DNA of 64,000 bases from Sphingobacteriaceae bacterium (GCA_016705695.1 JADJLA010000002.1:310001-374000); one strand, 5' to 3'; shown: positions 1 to 9,276, counted from the stretch's first letter. The notes: generated by a model from the sequence alone, not told the origin. Numbers and translations are program-made.

Positions 1-620
1 TCCTTTCCTTCAAAACCTATCACTTTATCCCTTTTGAAAATGGCTAATGTTCTGATCACTGTTTCATAGGTAGTTCCGCCCATGTTGGCCATATCAGTTC
101 GTGAGATAGTGAAGCTGAGTAAATTTTTCACTTCCTTTTTCTGATACCCGAATACCTCAACGAGTTTTAAGAGAATTATTGCAATACGTACCTTAGGATC
201 GAGTATGATCAAATTCTTCATACGCAGCTCAGCTTCCTGTAATTCGTCGGACATGAAATTAAGTAGGTAGATAACCATCTCAGGACTTGCCTTAAGAATG
301 TTAAGAAAAACATTCAGCGGAACGAAAGTAACGATAGTTTGTGTGAGTGCTTCTGCAGAAACAGGATAACGTTTTGCATTAAACCCTCTATGACCAAGTA
401 TCATACCCGTTGATGCTAAGCGAATGATCTTATCTGTTTTGTCATGTGCTTTCGACAAGACCTTAATGTTACCTTTTTCAACGAAATAGATACCCTTAAC
501 TACTTCTCCTTCTGAAAAAATACGCTGGCCTGCTTCAAAATAAAATGTTTCCTTATTTGCTTTGAACATTTGAAGCCATTCATTACCACAGCACTTACTA
601 AATAATTTGAGTGAAAACAT
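1..620 (-). CDS. Crp/Fnr family transcriptional regulator (3' end cut by window edge)
   Basis: The reverse strand is open from an ATG at 618-620 to the window edge, giving about 206 residues without a stop. I translated it by hand. The N-terminal half is a cyclic-nucleotide-binding-type beta-roll (FEAGQRIFSEGE, then GIYFVEKGNIKVLSK). It is followed by a long dimerisation helix and a winged helix-turn-helix around ISRTDMANMGGTTYETVIRTL, where the E-T-V-x-R recognition helix is the Crp/Fnr pattern. Two adjacent Cys (residues 10 and 11) are the only N-terminal cysteines, so there is no FNR cluster motif. The gene starts 13 nt after the moaA stop on the same strand and is probably the last gene of the porin-mbnPH-hemerythrin-moaA operon. 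The ligand is unknown. Confidence 0.9.
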   Translation of the reverse strand, partial: MFSLKLFSKCCGNEWLQMFKANKETFYFEAGQRIFSEGEVVKGIYFVEKGNIKVLSKAHDKTDKIIRLASTGMILGHRGFNAKRYPVSAEALTQTIVTFVPLNVFLNILKASPEMVIYLLNFMSDELQEAELRMKNLIILDPKVRIAIILLKLVEVFGYQKKEVKNLLSFTISRTDMANMGGTTYETVIRTLAIFKRDKVIGFEGK

Positions 621-633
621 TAGGATTAATTTA

Positions 634-1623
634 TCATCCGCCGATCATTACCATACTACGATTTTCTTGTGCTTTTAAAATTCCTGACTCACTTGAAAAA
701 TCTTGAATTCCACCACGCTTGCTTTTTTTATTGTAAATAGATTCTCTGATCAATTGTTCAAGATCTTCTCCGGCACGTACTGCTTTTAAGAGATCCGTTT
801 CACCTTGCGAGAAAAGACAATTCTTTATTCTACCATTAGCTGTTAATCGTATTCGATTACATGAATCACAAAAAGGATTACTTACAGTTGAAATAAGGCC
901 GAAATTTCCTTTGTATGAATTTACACCGTATTTTCGAGAAGTGTCATTTGCTTTATCTTGGATCTTTGAAATATTATTTTTTCCAAAATATAAATTAGCT
1001 GCTTCCAGGATCTGTTCCGATCTAACCGTTTGCGTGAGATCCCATTTATTTCCTGAAAAAGGCATAAATTCTATGAATTGCACAGTGGTTGGCCATTCTT
1101 TAGTAAGATTAATAAAATCTATTAGTTCATTATCGTTTACATTCTTGATCACCACTACATTGATCTTAGGAACAAAACCATGCGTGAATAAAAGCTCTAT
1201 ATTACTCATCACTCTCTTAAAATAATCGCGACGTGTGATACTATTGAATTTACTTTCATCAAGCGTATCAAGACTCACATTTATTTTTTTTATCCCTGTA
1301 TCCTTGAAAGTTTGCAAATATTGATCAACCAATATTCCGTTAGTGGTAACGGCCAACTCACAATTAAATTTACTTAGCCTTTCTGCAACATTGGCAAAAT
1401 CCTTACGCAGTAGAGGTTCCCCTCCGGTAAAACGGATCTTGTTCACGCCCATTTTTACAAATGTACCGGCGATAGTCTCTATCTCCTCGGTACTCATAAT
1501 ATGATCTTTTGGAGAAAGTGGCACGCCTTCGGCAGGCATGCAATAAAAACAACGCAAGTTACAGCGCTCAGTTAGCGACAGTCGTAAATAGTTATGTTCT
1601 CTTCCGAACTGGTCCTGCAGCAT
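634..1623 (-). CDS. moaA: GTP 3',8-cyclase MoaA (molybdenum cofactor biosynthesis)
   Basis: MoaA is the radical SAM enzyme that converts GTP to 3',8-cyclo-GTP, the first step of molybdopterin synthesis, together with MoaC. At 329 residues it has normal family length. The N-terminal CNLRCFYC motif binds the SAM [4Fe-4S] cluster, and FTGGEPLLRKDF is the usual GGEP motif. The C-terminal cluster motif is CDSCNRIRLTANGRIKNCLF, and the protein ends in the conserved Gly-Gly. It lies 1 nt downstream of the hemerythrin-like gene. The other cofactor genes sit about 22 kb away (24-30 kb), so moaA is split from them but shares the same type of regulated promoter through the porin operon. Confidence 0.96.
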   Translation of the reverse strand: MLQDQFGREHNYLRLSLTERCNLRCFYCMPAEGVPLSPKDHIMSTEEIETIAGTFVKMGVNKIRFTGGEPLLRKDFANVAERLSKFNCELAVTTNGILVDQYLQTFKDTGIKKINVSLDTLDESKFNSITRRDYFKRVMSNIELLFTHGFVPKINVVVIKNVNDNELIDFINLTKEWPTTVQFIEFMPFSGNKWDLTQTVRSEQILEAANLYFGKNNISKIQDKANDTSRKYGVNSYKGNFGLISTVSNPFCDSCNRIRLTANGRIKNCLFSQGETDLLKAVRAGEDLEQLIRESIYNKKSKRGGIQDFSSESGILKAQENRSMVMIGG

Positions 1624-1624
1624 T

Positions 1625-2299
1625 TTATTTATATCTCTTTTGTTTTTTACTTATTTCCTCGAATTCCTCAGCCGATATCAATTTATGCGCTAATGGGAAT
1701 AATGTATAATCCTCGCGGTATATATGTAAGCGTAATAGCTCAGTAAATTCTCTACTTGTATCATAAGCAGTATCACATATGAACATTCTCGATTGAGGAT
1801 CCTTTATTCTAGTAGCAAGACCAAATAAATTAAAACACAAGGTTCCTAGCTGTATAAATTTAACATGATCATCTTCCATCACATCAATAGCTGTTTTAGG
1901 ATTCTCACCAATACTGTGCTCTCCTGATTCCAGTAATTTATCGTTAAGTATAGGAAAAAGTGCTTTGTCTTCTTTTTCATTATGTACCAAAAGATTGTTG
2001 TCGTAAAATTTAAAGAATTCAGAAAGTGTAGAATTTATAGATGGATTAAGTACATACCCACTGGTTTTATATTCTACCAAAGCATTCTCAAATGCCTCTA
2101 TCTTTTCAACTGCTACTTTATGCTCCTTCATCAATTCCTGTAAAGCTTCAGGCATTGAATCAAAATCGATCTTAGGTTTATTTTCCTCCTCATATACCGA
2201 TGGGGGATCAAAAGGCGTGCATCCCTTCATATTATCTAGCCCATTCTCAACGTTTCTTTTAATGGGGTCTTTCTTGTTGGTTTCTTTCAGATCTATCAT
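1625..2299 (-). CDS. Hemerythrin HHE domain protein
   Basis: This 224-residue soluble protein has a four-helix hemerythrin-like domain at about residues 55-215. Iron-ligand candidates are visible in HKVAVEKIEAFE, LLVHNEKEDKALFP, MEDDHVKF and LRLHIYREDYTLFPL, the spaced H, HxxxE and HxxxD/E pattern of HHE proteins. Such proteins bind a non-haem di-iron centre and sense or handle O2 or NO. The role here is inferred from context: it sits in an operon with moaA and a Crp/Fnr regulator in a nitrate respiration region, which favours NO or O2 handling. It has no signal peptide, so it should be cytoplasmic. The first 50 residues are charged and not recognised. Confidence 0.85.
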   Translation of the reverse strand: MIDLKETNKKDPIKRNVENGLDNMKGCTPFDPPSVYEEENKPKIDFDSMPEALQELMKEHKVAVEKIEAFENALVEYKTSGYVLNPSINSTLSEFFKFYDNNLLVHNEKEDKALFPILNDKLLESGEHSIGENPKTAIDVMEDDHVKFIQLGTLCFNLFGLATRIKDPQSRMFICDTAYDTSREFTELLRLHIYREDYTLFPLAHKLISAEEFEEISKKQKRYK

Positions 2300-2366
2300 A
2301 GCGTTATGTTTACTTGCAAATAACGGAATTTATTTGAACGCCACGCATGACATTCATCATAATTTT

Positions 2367-3380
2367 TTAAGGCTTTTGAAGTAAGGGATTATTAGTAAAG
2401 CTAGTGTCGGTCAAGGTCTTCAGAAAAGCCACCAGATCAGCCTTATCCTGAGATGTTAGTCCTAATCCATATAACTTACTGGGCTTGGTCATAATTGGGT
2501 CTAGGGTATTACTATGCTTTACCTTTGAATCGTAGTGGTCTACAACTTCCTCTAAGGTTGTGTACCTCCCATCATGCATATAAGGGGCTGTAAGCTCAAT
2601 ATTACGCAAGGTTGGGGTTTTAAAATGGCCCAGATCCGACTCTTTACCGGTTACATTATACCTGCCAACATTTACACCGATAAAAATGGAATCTAATCCA
2701 ATATTATGGAATTTGTTATCTGTAAATAACCCCAAACTATGGCAATGAAAACAATCGCCTTTTTCGGTAGTAAAGATATTGAAACCTCGCGTTTGCGAAG
2801 CATTTAAACTAGCTGTATGCAAAAAGAACTTGTCGCACAGCGAATTCTTGGAGACCATTGCCCTAAAGAACTGTGAGAGTGCGTAGGAAAGCAATTGCGG
2901 CGTTATTGTATCAGAGTTATAAACTTTTTTAAACTCTTTTCTGTAAAAAACAGAGCGATTCATTTTAGCCACATCCGTATTAAAGAATTGCTCAACCTCA
3001 AACATCATGATATCCTCCATGCTACCTTGCACTTTTCCATTCCACAGGAATGAATTGTTCCAACCCAAATTAATATGCGCTAGAGCATTGCTAGTATAGG
3101 TAGTAAATGCAGAAGCTTGAAAATGACAATTTGCACAGGCTCTTCCATCTCGCGAAAGTATAGTATCATAATATAAATGCCTCCCAAGATCTATCCCTTC
3201 TAAAGTTAAAGGGTTATTCGCGGGAAGTTCGAGGATAGGAAAATAATAAGGATAAGTAATTGCATAAGGCGTCAGATTTACGGGCGCATCAACCGGAACA
3301 GAACTCTCCTTCCTGCAACTCCAAAACAGCAACAGCAATACAGCCGATCTGCTAATTATCCTGATTAAGCGTAAAAACAT
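2367..3380 (-). CDS. MbnH/MauG-like di-haem cytochrome c peroxidase family lipoprotein
   Basis: This 337-residue protein has a lipoprotein signal (lipobox LLFWSC, Cys about 22) and two CxxCH haem-binding motifs, CANCH and CFHCH, in the layout of bacterial di-haem peroxidases (DLGRHLYYD, then TPTLRNIELTAPYMHDGRY). The upstream gene encodes an MbnP-like protein whose coding end overlaps this start by 29 nt. In the studied methanobactin system, MbnH is a MauG-like enzyme that oxidises a Trp of MbnP to kynurenine to make a copper site. By synteny this gene is the likely MbnH partner. A plain cytochrome c peroxidase that removes H2O2 is the alternative. It should be anchored facing the periplasm. 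Confidence 0.82.
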   Translation of the reverse strand: MFLRLIRIISRSAVLLLLFWSCRKESSVPVDAPVNLTPYAITYPYYFPILELPANNPLTLEGIDLGRHLYYDTILSRDGRACANCHFQASAFTTYTSNALAHINLGWNNSFLWNGKVQGSMEDIMMFEVEQFFNTDVAKMNRSVFYRKEFKKVYNSDTITPQLLSYALSQFFRAMVSKNSLCDKFFLHTASLNASQTRGFNIFTTEKGDCFHCHSLGLFTDNKFHNIGLDSIFIGVNVGRYNVTGKESDLGHFKTPTLRNIELTAPYMHDGRYTTLEEVVDHYDSKVKHSNTLDPIMTKPSKLYGLGLTSQDKADLVAFLKTLTDTSFTNNPLLQKP

Positions 3381-4122
3381 CCGTCATATTGTTTTTTATC
3401 CTGAGCATTGCCAATGAGTCAGACATCGTATAATTTGCCTCTAGATCAAGATCATACTTGTATGGGTTGGCGAATACTTCGTTCACGTTGAAATTTAATG
3501 TGTAGGTATGATTCCAATATTTTTGATGCATCAGCTTAGTCAACTTCACTGTTATCAGATTCTCATTTTTACCCAAATGAATTGCATAACCCTTTGTTAC
3601 ATTCAACGAATCTAAATAACTACCTTCCAACTTAAGAAAATGATATCCTCCACCCATCATGTCGGGCCAAGCCATATTCACATTGTCAGTAGTTGCTATA
3701 AGCGAATTAGACTTATTTGTGTTTTTATCTAAACCAATATACATGGTTATCTCGGTATAGTCGGCCGGAGGTATAGAATCCAATAAAAAGTAGCTTTTTG
3801 CCGCAATCTTAGGGTCTATGTAAAATGCTTTTTTTGAAGTATAAGTTTTTGTGGCACTTTTCATAACAATACCGGAAATATAGAAGTTGGCATTACTTAC
3901 GCCGAATGTGTTTCCTGCTGCATTTGAATAACCAACATTATCCCAAACGATCTTTGTATCGGCTGAGTACATTTGAATTGTAAATTTTGCCTTTGAATAC
4001 GTTGGATCAATGGATTCCTTCTTACATGAAGGAAAACAAAAAACAACCGCGGCCAATAAAATAGTCGCAAACAGTTTTAGTGATTCAATTCTTTTACACG
4101 ATCTACTCATTTTATTTATCAT
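3352..4122 (-). CDS. MbnP-like copper-binding lipoprotein
   Basis: This 256-residue protein has a signal peptide ending in a lipobox (FPSC, Cys about 33). The mature part resembles the MbnP family: a beta-rich domain with FYISGIVM, conserved NMAWPDMMGGGYHFLKLEG, then a C-terminal NHTYTLNFNVNEVF strand region. Trp residues near IVWDN, AWPDMM and KYWNH are candidates for oxidation by the di-haem partner encoded next. Its stop overlaps the downstream peroxidase start by 29 nt, which implies tight co-expression. MbnP-like proteins occur in Bacteroidota without methanobactin; there the role is inferred to be periplasmic copper binding. A second ATG at 4110 is a possible start. Confidence 0.75.
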   Translation of the reverse strand: MINKMSRSCKRIESLKLFATILLAAVVFCFPSCKKESIDPTYSKAKFTIQMYSADTKIVWDNVGYSNAAGNTFGVSNANFYISGIVMKSATKTYTSKKAFYIDPKIAAKSYFLLDSIPPADYTEITMYIGLDKNTNKSNSLIATTDNVNMAWPDMMGGGYHFLKLEGSYLDSLNVTKGYAIHLGKNENLITVKLTKLMHQKYWNHTYTLNFNVNEVFANPYKYDLDLEANYTMSDSLAMLRIKNNMTDVFTLNQDN

Positions 4123-4142
4123 AAATTATTCTCATGCTTTAA

Positions 4143-5474
4143 TTACATTTTTAAACCACACTTGGTCCATGCTACTTTACCCGGACGAATGATGAGCATC
4201 ACATAAGCCCAATTGCTAAGTGGCGACAACTGTCCACCTTTTATTGCTTTCATTGTAGCAGTGCCGAACATCTGCGAATAGCCACCTTGAACCGCAACTC
4301 CATCTGTAAAATTATGACTGAATGTAAAGTCAACCTCAGCCCCTAAATGCGCATTCATTTTAGCTATTGATGTTGTTACACTTTTATCCTTAACATCTGC
4401 TGCTGCATTGAACATATGAGTATTGATAGATAACAAGGTTTTTTTATGTGTATAACTTAAACGCAAATAAGCATCAAGTAAACCAACAGAATTAATGTGA
4501 TTACCAACATAGAAATAATCCATATAACCATTAAATCTGTGGTTGGTTCCATAATAAGGATTAAATGAGTGATTCACATCTCTGTATGCTTTTGCTGTAT
4601 CAGTTTGACTTTGTCCTGAGAGATATTCTGCACCCAAAGTTACCAAGAAACCTTTAGCCGGCTTATATCCAATTTCACCACAAAGATCTACAGCGCTTGT
4701 TTTTCTGTTCGTGTTATCATCACCCATTTGATAATAAGCGTATACCAAACCTATCATCTTGTCTGTTTTATACTCCGTTCTTAAACCGAAAGTTTGTTGA
4801 TACAATGTCATAGAGTCGCGCACACCGGTTGTTGTATTAACACGATTATAAGCAACGCCATTATTCAAAGCAAGAAAGCTTAAATTGAGTTTCTTGATCT
4901 GTTTATTCAGCCAGAAATACTGAAATGATTTATAATTGCCTGCAACAGTATATTGTATCAGTTTATTTGACTCACTATTTTGATTATAAGCGCCGCCAAA
5001 ATGCATTGTCGTTGTACTATCTAAATTATATTTAAATACCGCCGCATCGTGACGACGAGCTTGCATAGCCCAATCTAATCCACCAAAAATCCTATCATCA
5101 TCGTATGAAAGTACTTGACGACCGATCTTAGCAGAGAATTTTTTACTGCAATTCAATTCTCCATAAGCTTCAAAAACAGAGAACAAACCCTTGGTGTCGA
5201 TCGCTGCATTGGCTACGCTTCCCCAAGTTCGAACATCTTGTGCTGAAACATAGATCTTGTATTTTTCTTGCTTATACTCTGCATTAATTCTTGCTCGTTG
5301 CGACACGAATAAAGAGGCTTTTTGGTTTGTGTCAGCAAGTGATTGAAATCCATGACGGTATTCACCACGCGACATGTATTGACCAGTAACCGTAAATTGA
5401 GCTTGAAGGTTGAGTGTCATCACGCATATAGCAAACACTAATAAACCGATCAGATTCTTTCTTTGAGTTCTCAT
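4143..5474 (-). CDS. Alginate-export/porin-like outer membrane beta-barrel protein
   Basis: This 443-residue protein has an Sec signal peptide (cleavage near LNLQAQ) followed by alternating amphipathic strands over the whole length. The segment GQYMSRGEYRHGFQSL, then RINAEYKQEKYKIYVSAQDVRTWGS and AKIGRQVLSYDDDRIFGGLDW, is the pattern of the alginate-export outer-membrane barrel family. Such proteins form anion-selective pores. It is the first gene of the leftward operon with mbnP/mbnH, hemerythrin, moaA and crp, and lies directly behind the regulated promoter at 5520-5563. An obvious guess is nitrate/nitrite or copper-complex passage across the outer membrane, but the substrate cannot be read from sequence. 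Confidence 0.8.
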   Translation of the reverse strand: MRTQRKNLIGLLVFAICVMTLNLQAQFTVTGQYMSRGEYRHGFQSLADTNQKASLFVSQRARINAEYKQEKYKIYVSAQDVRTWGSVANAAIDTKGLFSVFEAYGELNCSKKFSAKIGRQVLSYDDDRIFGGLDWAMQARRHDAAVFKYNLDSTTTMHFGGAYNQNSESNKLIQYTVAGNYKSFQYFWLNKQIKKLNLSFLALNNGVAYNRVNTTTGVRDSMTLYQQTFGLRTEYKTDKMIGLVYAYYQMGDDNTNRKTSAVDLCGEIGYKPAKGFLVTLGAEYLSGQSQTDTAKAYRDVNHSFNPYYGTNHRFNGYMDYFYVGNHINSVGLLDAYLRLSYTHKKTLLSINTHMFNAAADVKDKSVTTSIAKMNAHLGAEVDFTFSHNFTDGVAVQGGYSQMFGTATMKAIKGGQLSPLSNWAYVMLIIRPGKVAWTKCGLKM

Positions 5475-5519
5475 AGTTCTTGTCTTTATAAGTTGTATTA
5501 ATAGGGCTAATTATATGAG

Positions 5520-5563
5520 CAAAGTTAAGTTGGATGTGATTTATAAAATATGAGTAGCGTCAG
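5520..5563 (-). promoter_or_regulatory. Crp/Fnr-type operator plus -7 box for the porin-mbnPH-moaA operon
   Basis: The operator-like sequence ATGAGTAGCGTCAG is at 5550-5563, followed leftward by a 22-nt gap and a perfect -7 box TAACTTTG (complement of 5520-5527). It is the least symmetric of the nine 44-nt modules, but its spacing is exact. The -7 box lies about 45 nt upstream of the porin start. Confidence 0.65.
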
Positions 5564-5701
5564 TAAACCTAATATTCCATTGCAAAACAGAATTTACAAC
5601 CATGGCCATAAATGCCCGCACCAAAGGCATATTACCAGATCAAAAAGGATCAGACTCTCATCTTAAGGGGTATTCAAATAAATAATTTTGGCTATAAATA
5701 A

Positions 5702-5731
5702 AAAGGCCGACATTCTCCACTGTCGGCCTTT
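5702..5731 (-). terminator. Rho-independent terminator after narK2
   Basis: An 11-bp perfect stem (AAAGGCCGACA / TGTCGGCCTTT) with an 8-nt loop is followed on the reverse strand by a T-rich run. It lies 23 nt beyond the narK2 stop and ends the narK operon before the porin promoter. Confidence 0.9.
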
Positions 5732-5753
5732 ATCAATCATAATATTACAATAA

Positions 5754-7349
5754 TTAGCTTGGTCTTTCGCAACCTTTGCGTTGGTAAAAATACCAGTTAA
5801 TAACTGTTCCTATGAACGCGAAGACGATCAATCCCCAGAAGAAACTATTTGCATTACCTGAAGATGAAATTGCATTTCCTATCAATGTAGCAAAGATGAA
5901 TGGTCCGTATGCAGCAACCGCAGCAGTCCAACCTAAAACACCTGCTGCTTGACGTTGGTTATCAGCAAAAATGATAGGATACTGACGGAATGTACCGGCA
6001 TTACCAACACCTGTAAAGAAGAACAGACCTAACATAACTGCCAGGAACATTGGAAACTGATCCATACTTGTTGGAGCAACCAGTCCCATTCCTAACAACA
6101 TGGCACCACCAACTAATAACCCAACACCAGTAAGTGTTGTAAGTATAGCGCCGCCCACTTTATCGGCAATGAATCCGAATAACACTCGACTTGCAGATCC
6201 GATCAACGGACCATAGAAGGCATAAACTAAAGGATCCGGTGCATTGGGAAAATTACCATAAAGTGCTTTTATCATAAGTGGGAAAGCGGCCGCAAGACCA
6301 GAAAAACCACCAAAGGTCATTACATAAGTAATTGTACAGAACCAAGTGTGTTTATTGCCAAAAATATCTAATTGTTCTTTAATAGAAGTTTTCATTGGTA
6401 TACTGCGCAAATACATCCAGCTGATAATACCTAAAATGATAAGTAAAGGTGCGTACCAAAACGCAGCAGATTGCAAATAGATATCTTTGTTCTTCACTGC
6501 TTTTGTACCAGCATCAAATTTTGTAATTACTTTTTCTGCAGCCTTAGGGGCGATCTTACTCACTGCTTTTCCTTGTGCTTTTGCCGGAAGAGCTGCAAAA
6601 AATGCAGCCTTATCAGTAAGAGGCACTATAGCTGAAACTGAATCCTTCATTTTTTTATCAACCGCGCCTATGATCTTTCTTTGCACTGCAGTATCTAAAG
6701 ACGCAAAGATCTCTGCTTTTTGTGCAGCCTCTATACTTTTCATTGTGGCGTTGCTTCTTTTTACGTCAATAGAAGTAGACACTTGAGAACCACCATAAAT
6801 TGCCAACCCTAAAATTGCCGGAGTTACAAACTGCACAACAGAAACACCAAAATTTCCAATACCGGCTTGAATTCCCAATGCAGTTCCCTTCAATCTTTTA
6901 GGGAAGAACATATTTGTACTCGGCATATAAGAAGAGAAATCACCACCGCCAAAACCTGAAGTGAAAGCAAGCACCATAAATACCCAAAACGGTGTTGTTG
7001 GATCCATTACAGCTAAACCAATACCTATTACCGGAATTAATTTGATAAGCGTTGCAATGGTGATAATGTGACGCGTACCATAAATTGGCAGTAAGAATGT
7101 ATGCACGATCCTTAATGTACCTGCCGCAAGTCCAGGCATGGCCGCTAACCAAAATAACTGATCAGGGGTGAATTTAAATCCAATACCCGGCAATTTCACT
7201 ACAATAGCACTCATCATAAACCATGTAGCAAATGATAATGTTAGTGTGATAGTCGTGATCCACAATGTTCGCCACGCTATTTTTTTTCCTTCAGATTCCC
7301 AGAAATTATTATCCTCAGGATTCCATTTATCTAACCATGTTTTTGACAT
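5754..7349 (-). CDS. narK: NarK-type nitrate/nitrite MFS transporter with large central insertion
   Basis: This is a 531-residue major facilitator protein with about 12 predicted membrane helices. The two nitrate-signature regions are visible: SGFGGGDFSSYMPSTNMFFP in helix 5 and GVGNAGTFRQYPIIF in helix 11. The family is usually 400-470 residues long. The extra length is a hydrophilic, Ala/Lys-rich insertion at about residues 190-290, between helices 6 and 7 (KSIEAAQKAEIF, then AALPAKAQGKAVSKIAPKAAEKV). It imports nitrate and/or exchanges it for nitrite at the inner membrane, supplying NarGHI, whose active site faces the cytoplasm. It follows the narK-usp gene by 21 nt and shares its promoter. 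Confidence 0.92.
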   Translation of the reverse strand: MSKTWLDKWNPEDNNFWESEGKKIAWRTLWITTITLTLSFATWFMMSAIVVKLPGIGFKFTPDQLFWLAAMPGLAAGTLRIVHTFLLPIYGTRHIITIATLIKLIPVIGIGLAVMDPTTPFWVFMVLAFTSGFGGGDFSSYMPSTNMFFPKRLKGTALGIQAGIGNFGVSVVQFVTPAILGLAIYGGSQVSTSIDVKRSNATMKSIEAAQKAEIFASLDTAVQRKIIGAVDKKMKDSVSAIVPLTDKAAFFAALPAKAQGKAVSKIAPKAAEKVITKFDAGTKAVKNKDIYLQSAAFWYAPLLIILGIISWMYLRSIPMKTSIKEQLDIFGNKHTWFCTITYVMTFGGFSGLAAAFPLMIKALYGNFPNAPDPLVYAFYGPLIGSASRVLFGFIADKVGGAILTTLTGVGLLVGGAMLLGMGLVAPTSMDQFPMFLAVMLGLFFFTGVGNAGTFRQYPIIFADNQRQAAGVLGWTAAVAAYGPFIFATLIGNAISSSGNANSFFWGLIVFAFIGTVINWYFYQRKGCERPS

Positions 7350-7370
7350 ATACTTTGTTTTAATTGATTT

Positions 7371-9091
7371 TTATCTTACAATTCTTAAAATAGGACAAGG
7401 GGTATCCAGAAAAACATCATAGGTACGATTACCCATGAGCAATTTTCCCAATGGTGAAGCCTTATGACTTGCCAGCAAGATGAGCTCTGCATTTCTTTCT
7501 TTTGCAATAGTAACGATCTCGGTCGCAACATCTCCTTGCCCAAACACAGCTTCAATATTATCCACCTTAAGCTCTTTCAATTTTGATGCTTCATCTTTCA
7601 GTATTTGCCTTCCTTCATTGATCCAAGCATCTCTCACACTCTCAAATTGCTTTGAGTCTGTAGCAAGAATACCGGTGCTATGCGATTTTTGATTTACATA
7701 CAATAGCAACAAATTGGCGCCCGTTGATTTAGCTAAGTAGGCAGCTTGCTCGCGCGCCTTATCGGCCAACTCTGAATTTCCAATAGGATACACAATGGTA
7801 CGATATGCAAACTCTCCTTTTTTATGCATAGCCGGCACTTCTCTTCCTACAACATGTTCATGAATTTCAATATCTATAGATTGTGGCTTAACTATAGCCA
7901 GTCCACCTTTGCCAACCCATTTCTGTGTCCATTTACGCTGTGCCACTCTTAATACTACAAATGCAATTGCTGCAAGTATGGCAAAAGACATGAACCCCCA
8001 GAAGAAAGATCCTGTGTTTTGTTTAGATAGACCCATTGCATTTGGTATAAAGCTTCCACCTAATGCTCCTATCTCACCGATCATACTTCCTGCAACCGCA
8101 GTAGCCAAAGGCCATCTTAAAGGCACTAACTGAAACAAAGCGCCGTTACCTGCACCCAAAGCAGCAAAACAAACCATAAACAATATAGTAGTAGCTGTTA
8201 TACCAATAGGCAATCCCGCAATAATCATACAAACGATCACTACTCCAAAAATAGCAGTGAGTGTTGTGATGCCACCCCATTTATCAGAAGCCCAACCACC
8301 CACAATTCGAATGGCACTGCCCATTAGGGCAGCAAGCATGGTCAATTGACCTGCTTCTACTTTTGTAACTCCAAACTGATCATGAAAATAAGTCGGTAAA
8401 AAATTAGATAAGCCAATAAACCCACCAAATGTGATGATGTAAATAAAATTAAATGACCATCCGTCTTTCTCAAACAAACAAGCTAAATGCTCTTTTAAAG
8501 ATTGTTTTTCTCTATCAGGAGGTTCCTTAGCAAAAATGATCATTACAACAATTGGGATCAACATAAAAATGCAGCCATTCCATATACTGCTTGCCATCCA
8601 TATTTTGTAGCAAGAGGTGGTGCAAACAACATCGCCAACACAGTACCGCTATTCCCTGCTCCGGATATTCCCATCGCCAGTCCCTTGTATTTAGGCGGGA
8701 ACCAACCCGAACCTAAAGAAAGCGCAACACCAAAACTCGCTCCGGCAATACCTAACAAAACCCCCATCTTCAACACATCAGAATATGTATCTACCATATA
8801 ATACCCAAAAAGCATTGCGAAAAATATCAACGACATTTCTGTTAATGCAGCGTTCTTTCTACCAATATATTGCGCCAGTACTCCTAATGGAAAACGCATG
8901 ATGGCACCGGCCAAAATTGGAACAGAGATCATGAACCCTTTTTCGGCAGGACTTAAATTAAAGTGTTCGCTTATAAAAGGGGCCATTGCACCATTAAGAA
9001 CCCATATCGCGAAACAAAAATCAAAATACAAAAAAGCGGAAAATAGTGTTGGTGCGTGACCTGCTTTTAAAAATGTTTTAAACTTTGACAT
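7371..9091 (-). CDS. narK: NarK-type nitrate/nitrite transporter fused to a UspA domain (single frameshift)
   Basis: Two overlapping frames encode one protein. Residues from 9091 give the N-terminal MFS half (SKFKTFLKAGHAP, then FPLGVLAQYIGRKNA, GASFGVALSLGSGWFP) and stop at 8558. The other frame resumes inside the same codons (IPIVVMIIFAKEPPDREK) and adds the remaining helices (AALGAGNGALFQLVPLRW). A cytoplasmic universal stress domain of about 145 residues follows (FAYRTIVYPIG, then LILLASHKASPLGKLLMG). One missing T in the T5 run (A5 at about 8566-8571 on the plus strand) explains the break. The upstream ATG at 9112 overlaps the -7 box, so I chose the ATG at 9091. The gene could be real but with a sequencing indel, or truly broken. 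Confidence 0.8.
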
Positions 9092-9111
9092 ACTAGAAAT
9101 ATTTAACAGCA

Positions 9112-9155
9112 TAAAGTTACAGCGTTAAAAAAGGCCCGAAAATGATGCACATCAT
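9112..9155 (-). promoter_or_regulatory. Crp/Fnr-type operator plus -7 box for the narK operon
   Basis: The operator ATGATGCACATCAT at 9142-9155 has perfect ATGAT/ATCAT half-sites. A 22-nt gap leads to TAACTTTA (complement of 9112-9119). Transcription should start near 9105, which excludes the ATG at 9112 as the start of narK-usp and favours 9091. Confidence 0.8.
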
Positions 9156-9218
9156 CTAATTTGGTCTTTTATCATGTTTTTGAAATAAACTCATCACTTA
9201 TGTTCTACACTTAAGTAT

Positions 9219-9262
9219 ATGATTGTAGTCATATTAATACCCTTCAATGGGAAGTAACTTTA
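9219..9262 (+). promoter_or_regulatory. Crp/Fnr-type operator plus -7 box for crp-proline dehydrogenase
   Basis: The operator ATGATTGTAGTCAT is at 9219-9232, with a 22-nt gap and TAACTTTA at 9255-9262. It is the mirror of the narK module 64 nt away, so the regulator gene and narK have back-to-back promoters. The predicted leader before the ATG at 9277 is only about 9 nt. Confidence 0.78.
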
Positions 9263-9276
9263 TTTTTTGAAAAAAG

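Noticed and set aside
2367..3380. Simple cytochrome c peroxidase label
   Set aside because: Not excluded, but the overlapping MbnP-like gene makes an MbnH-like role the better first hypothesis.
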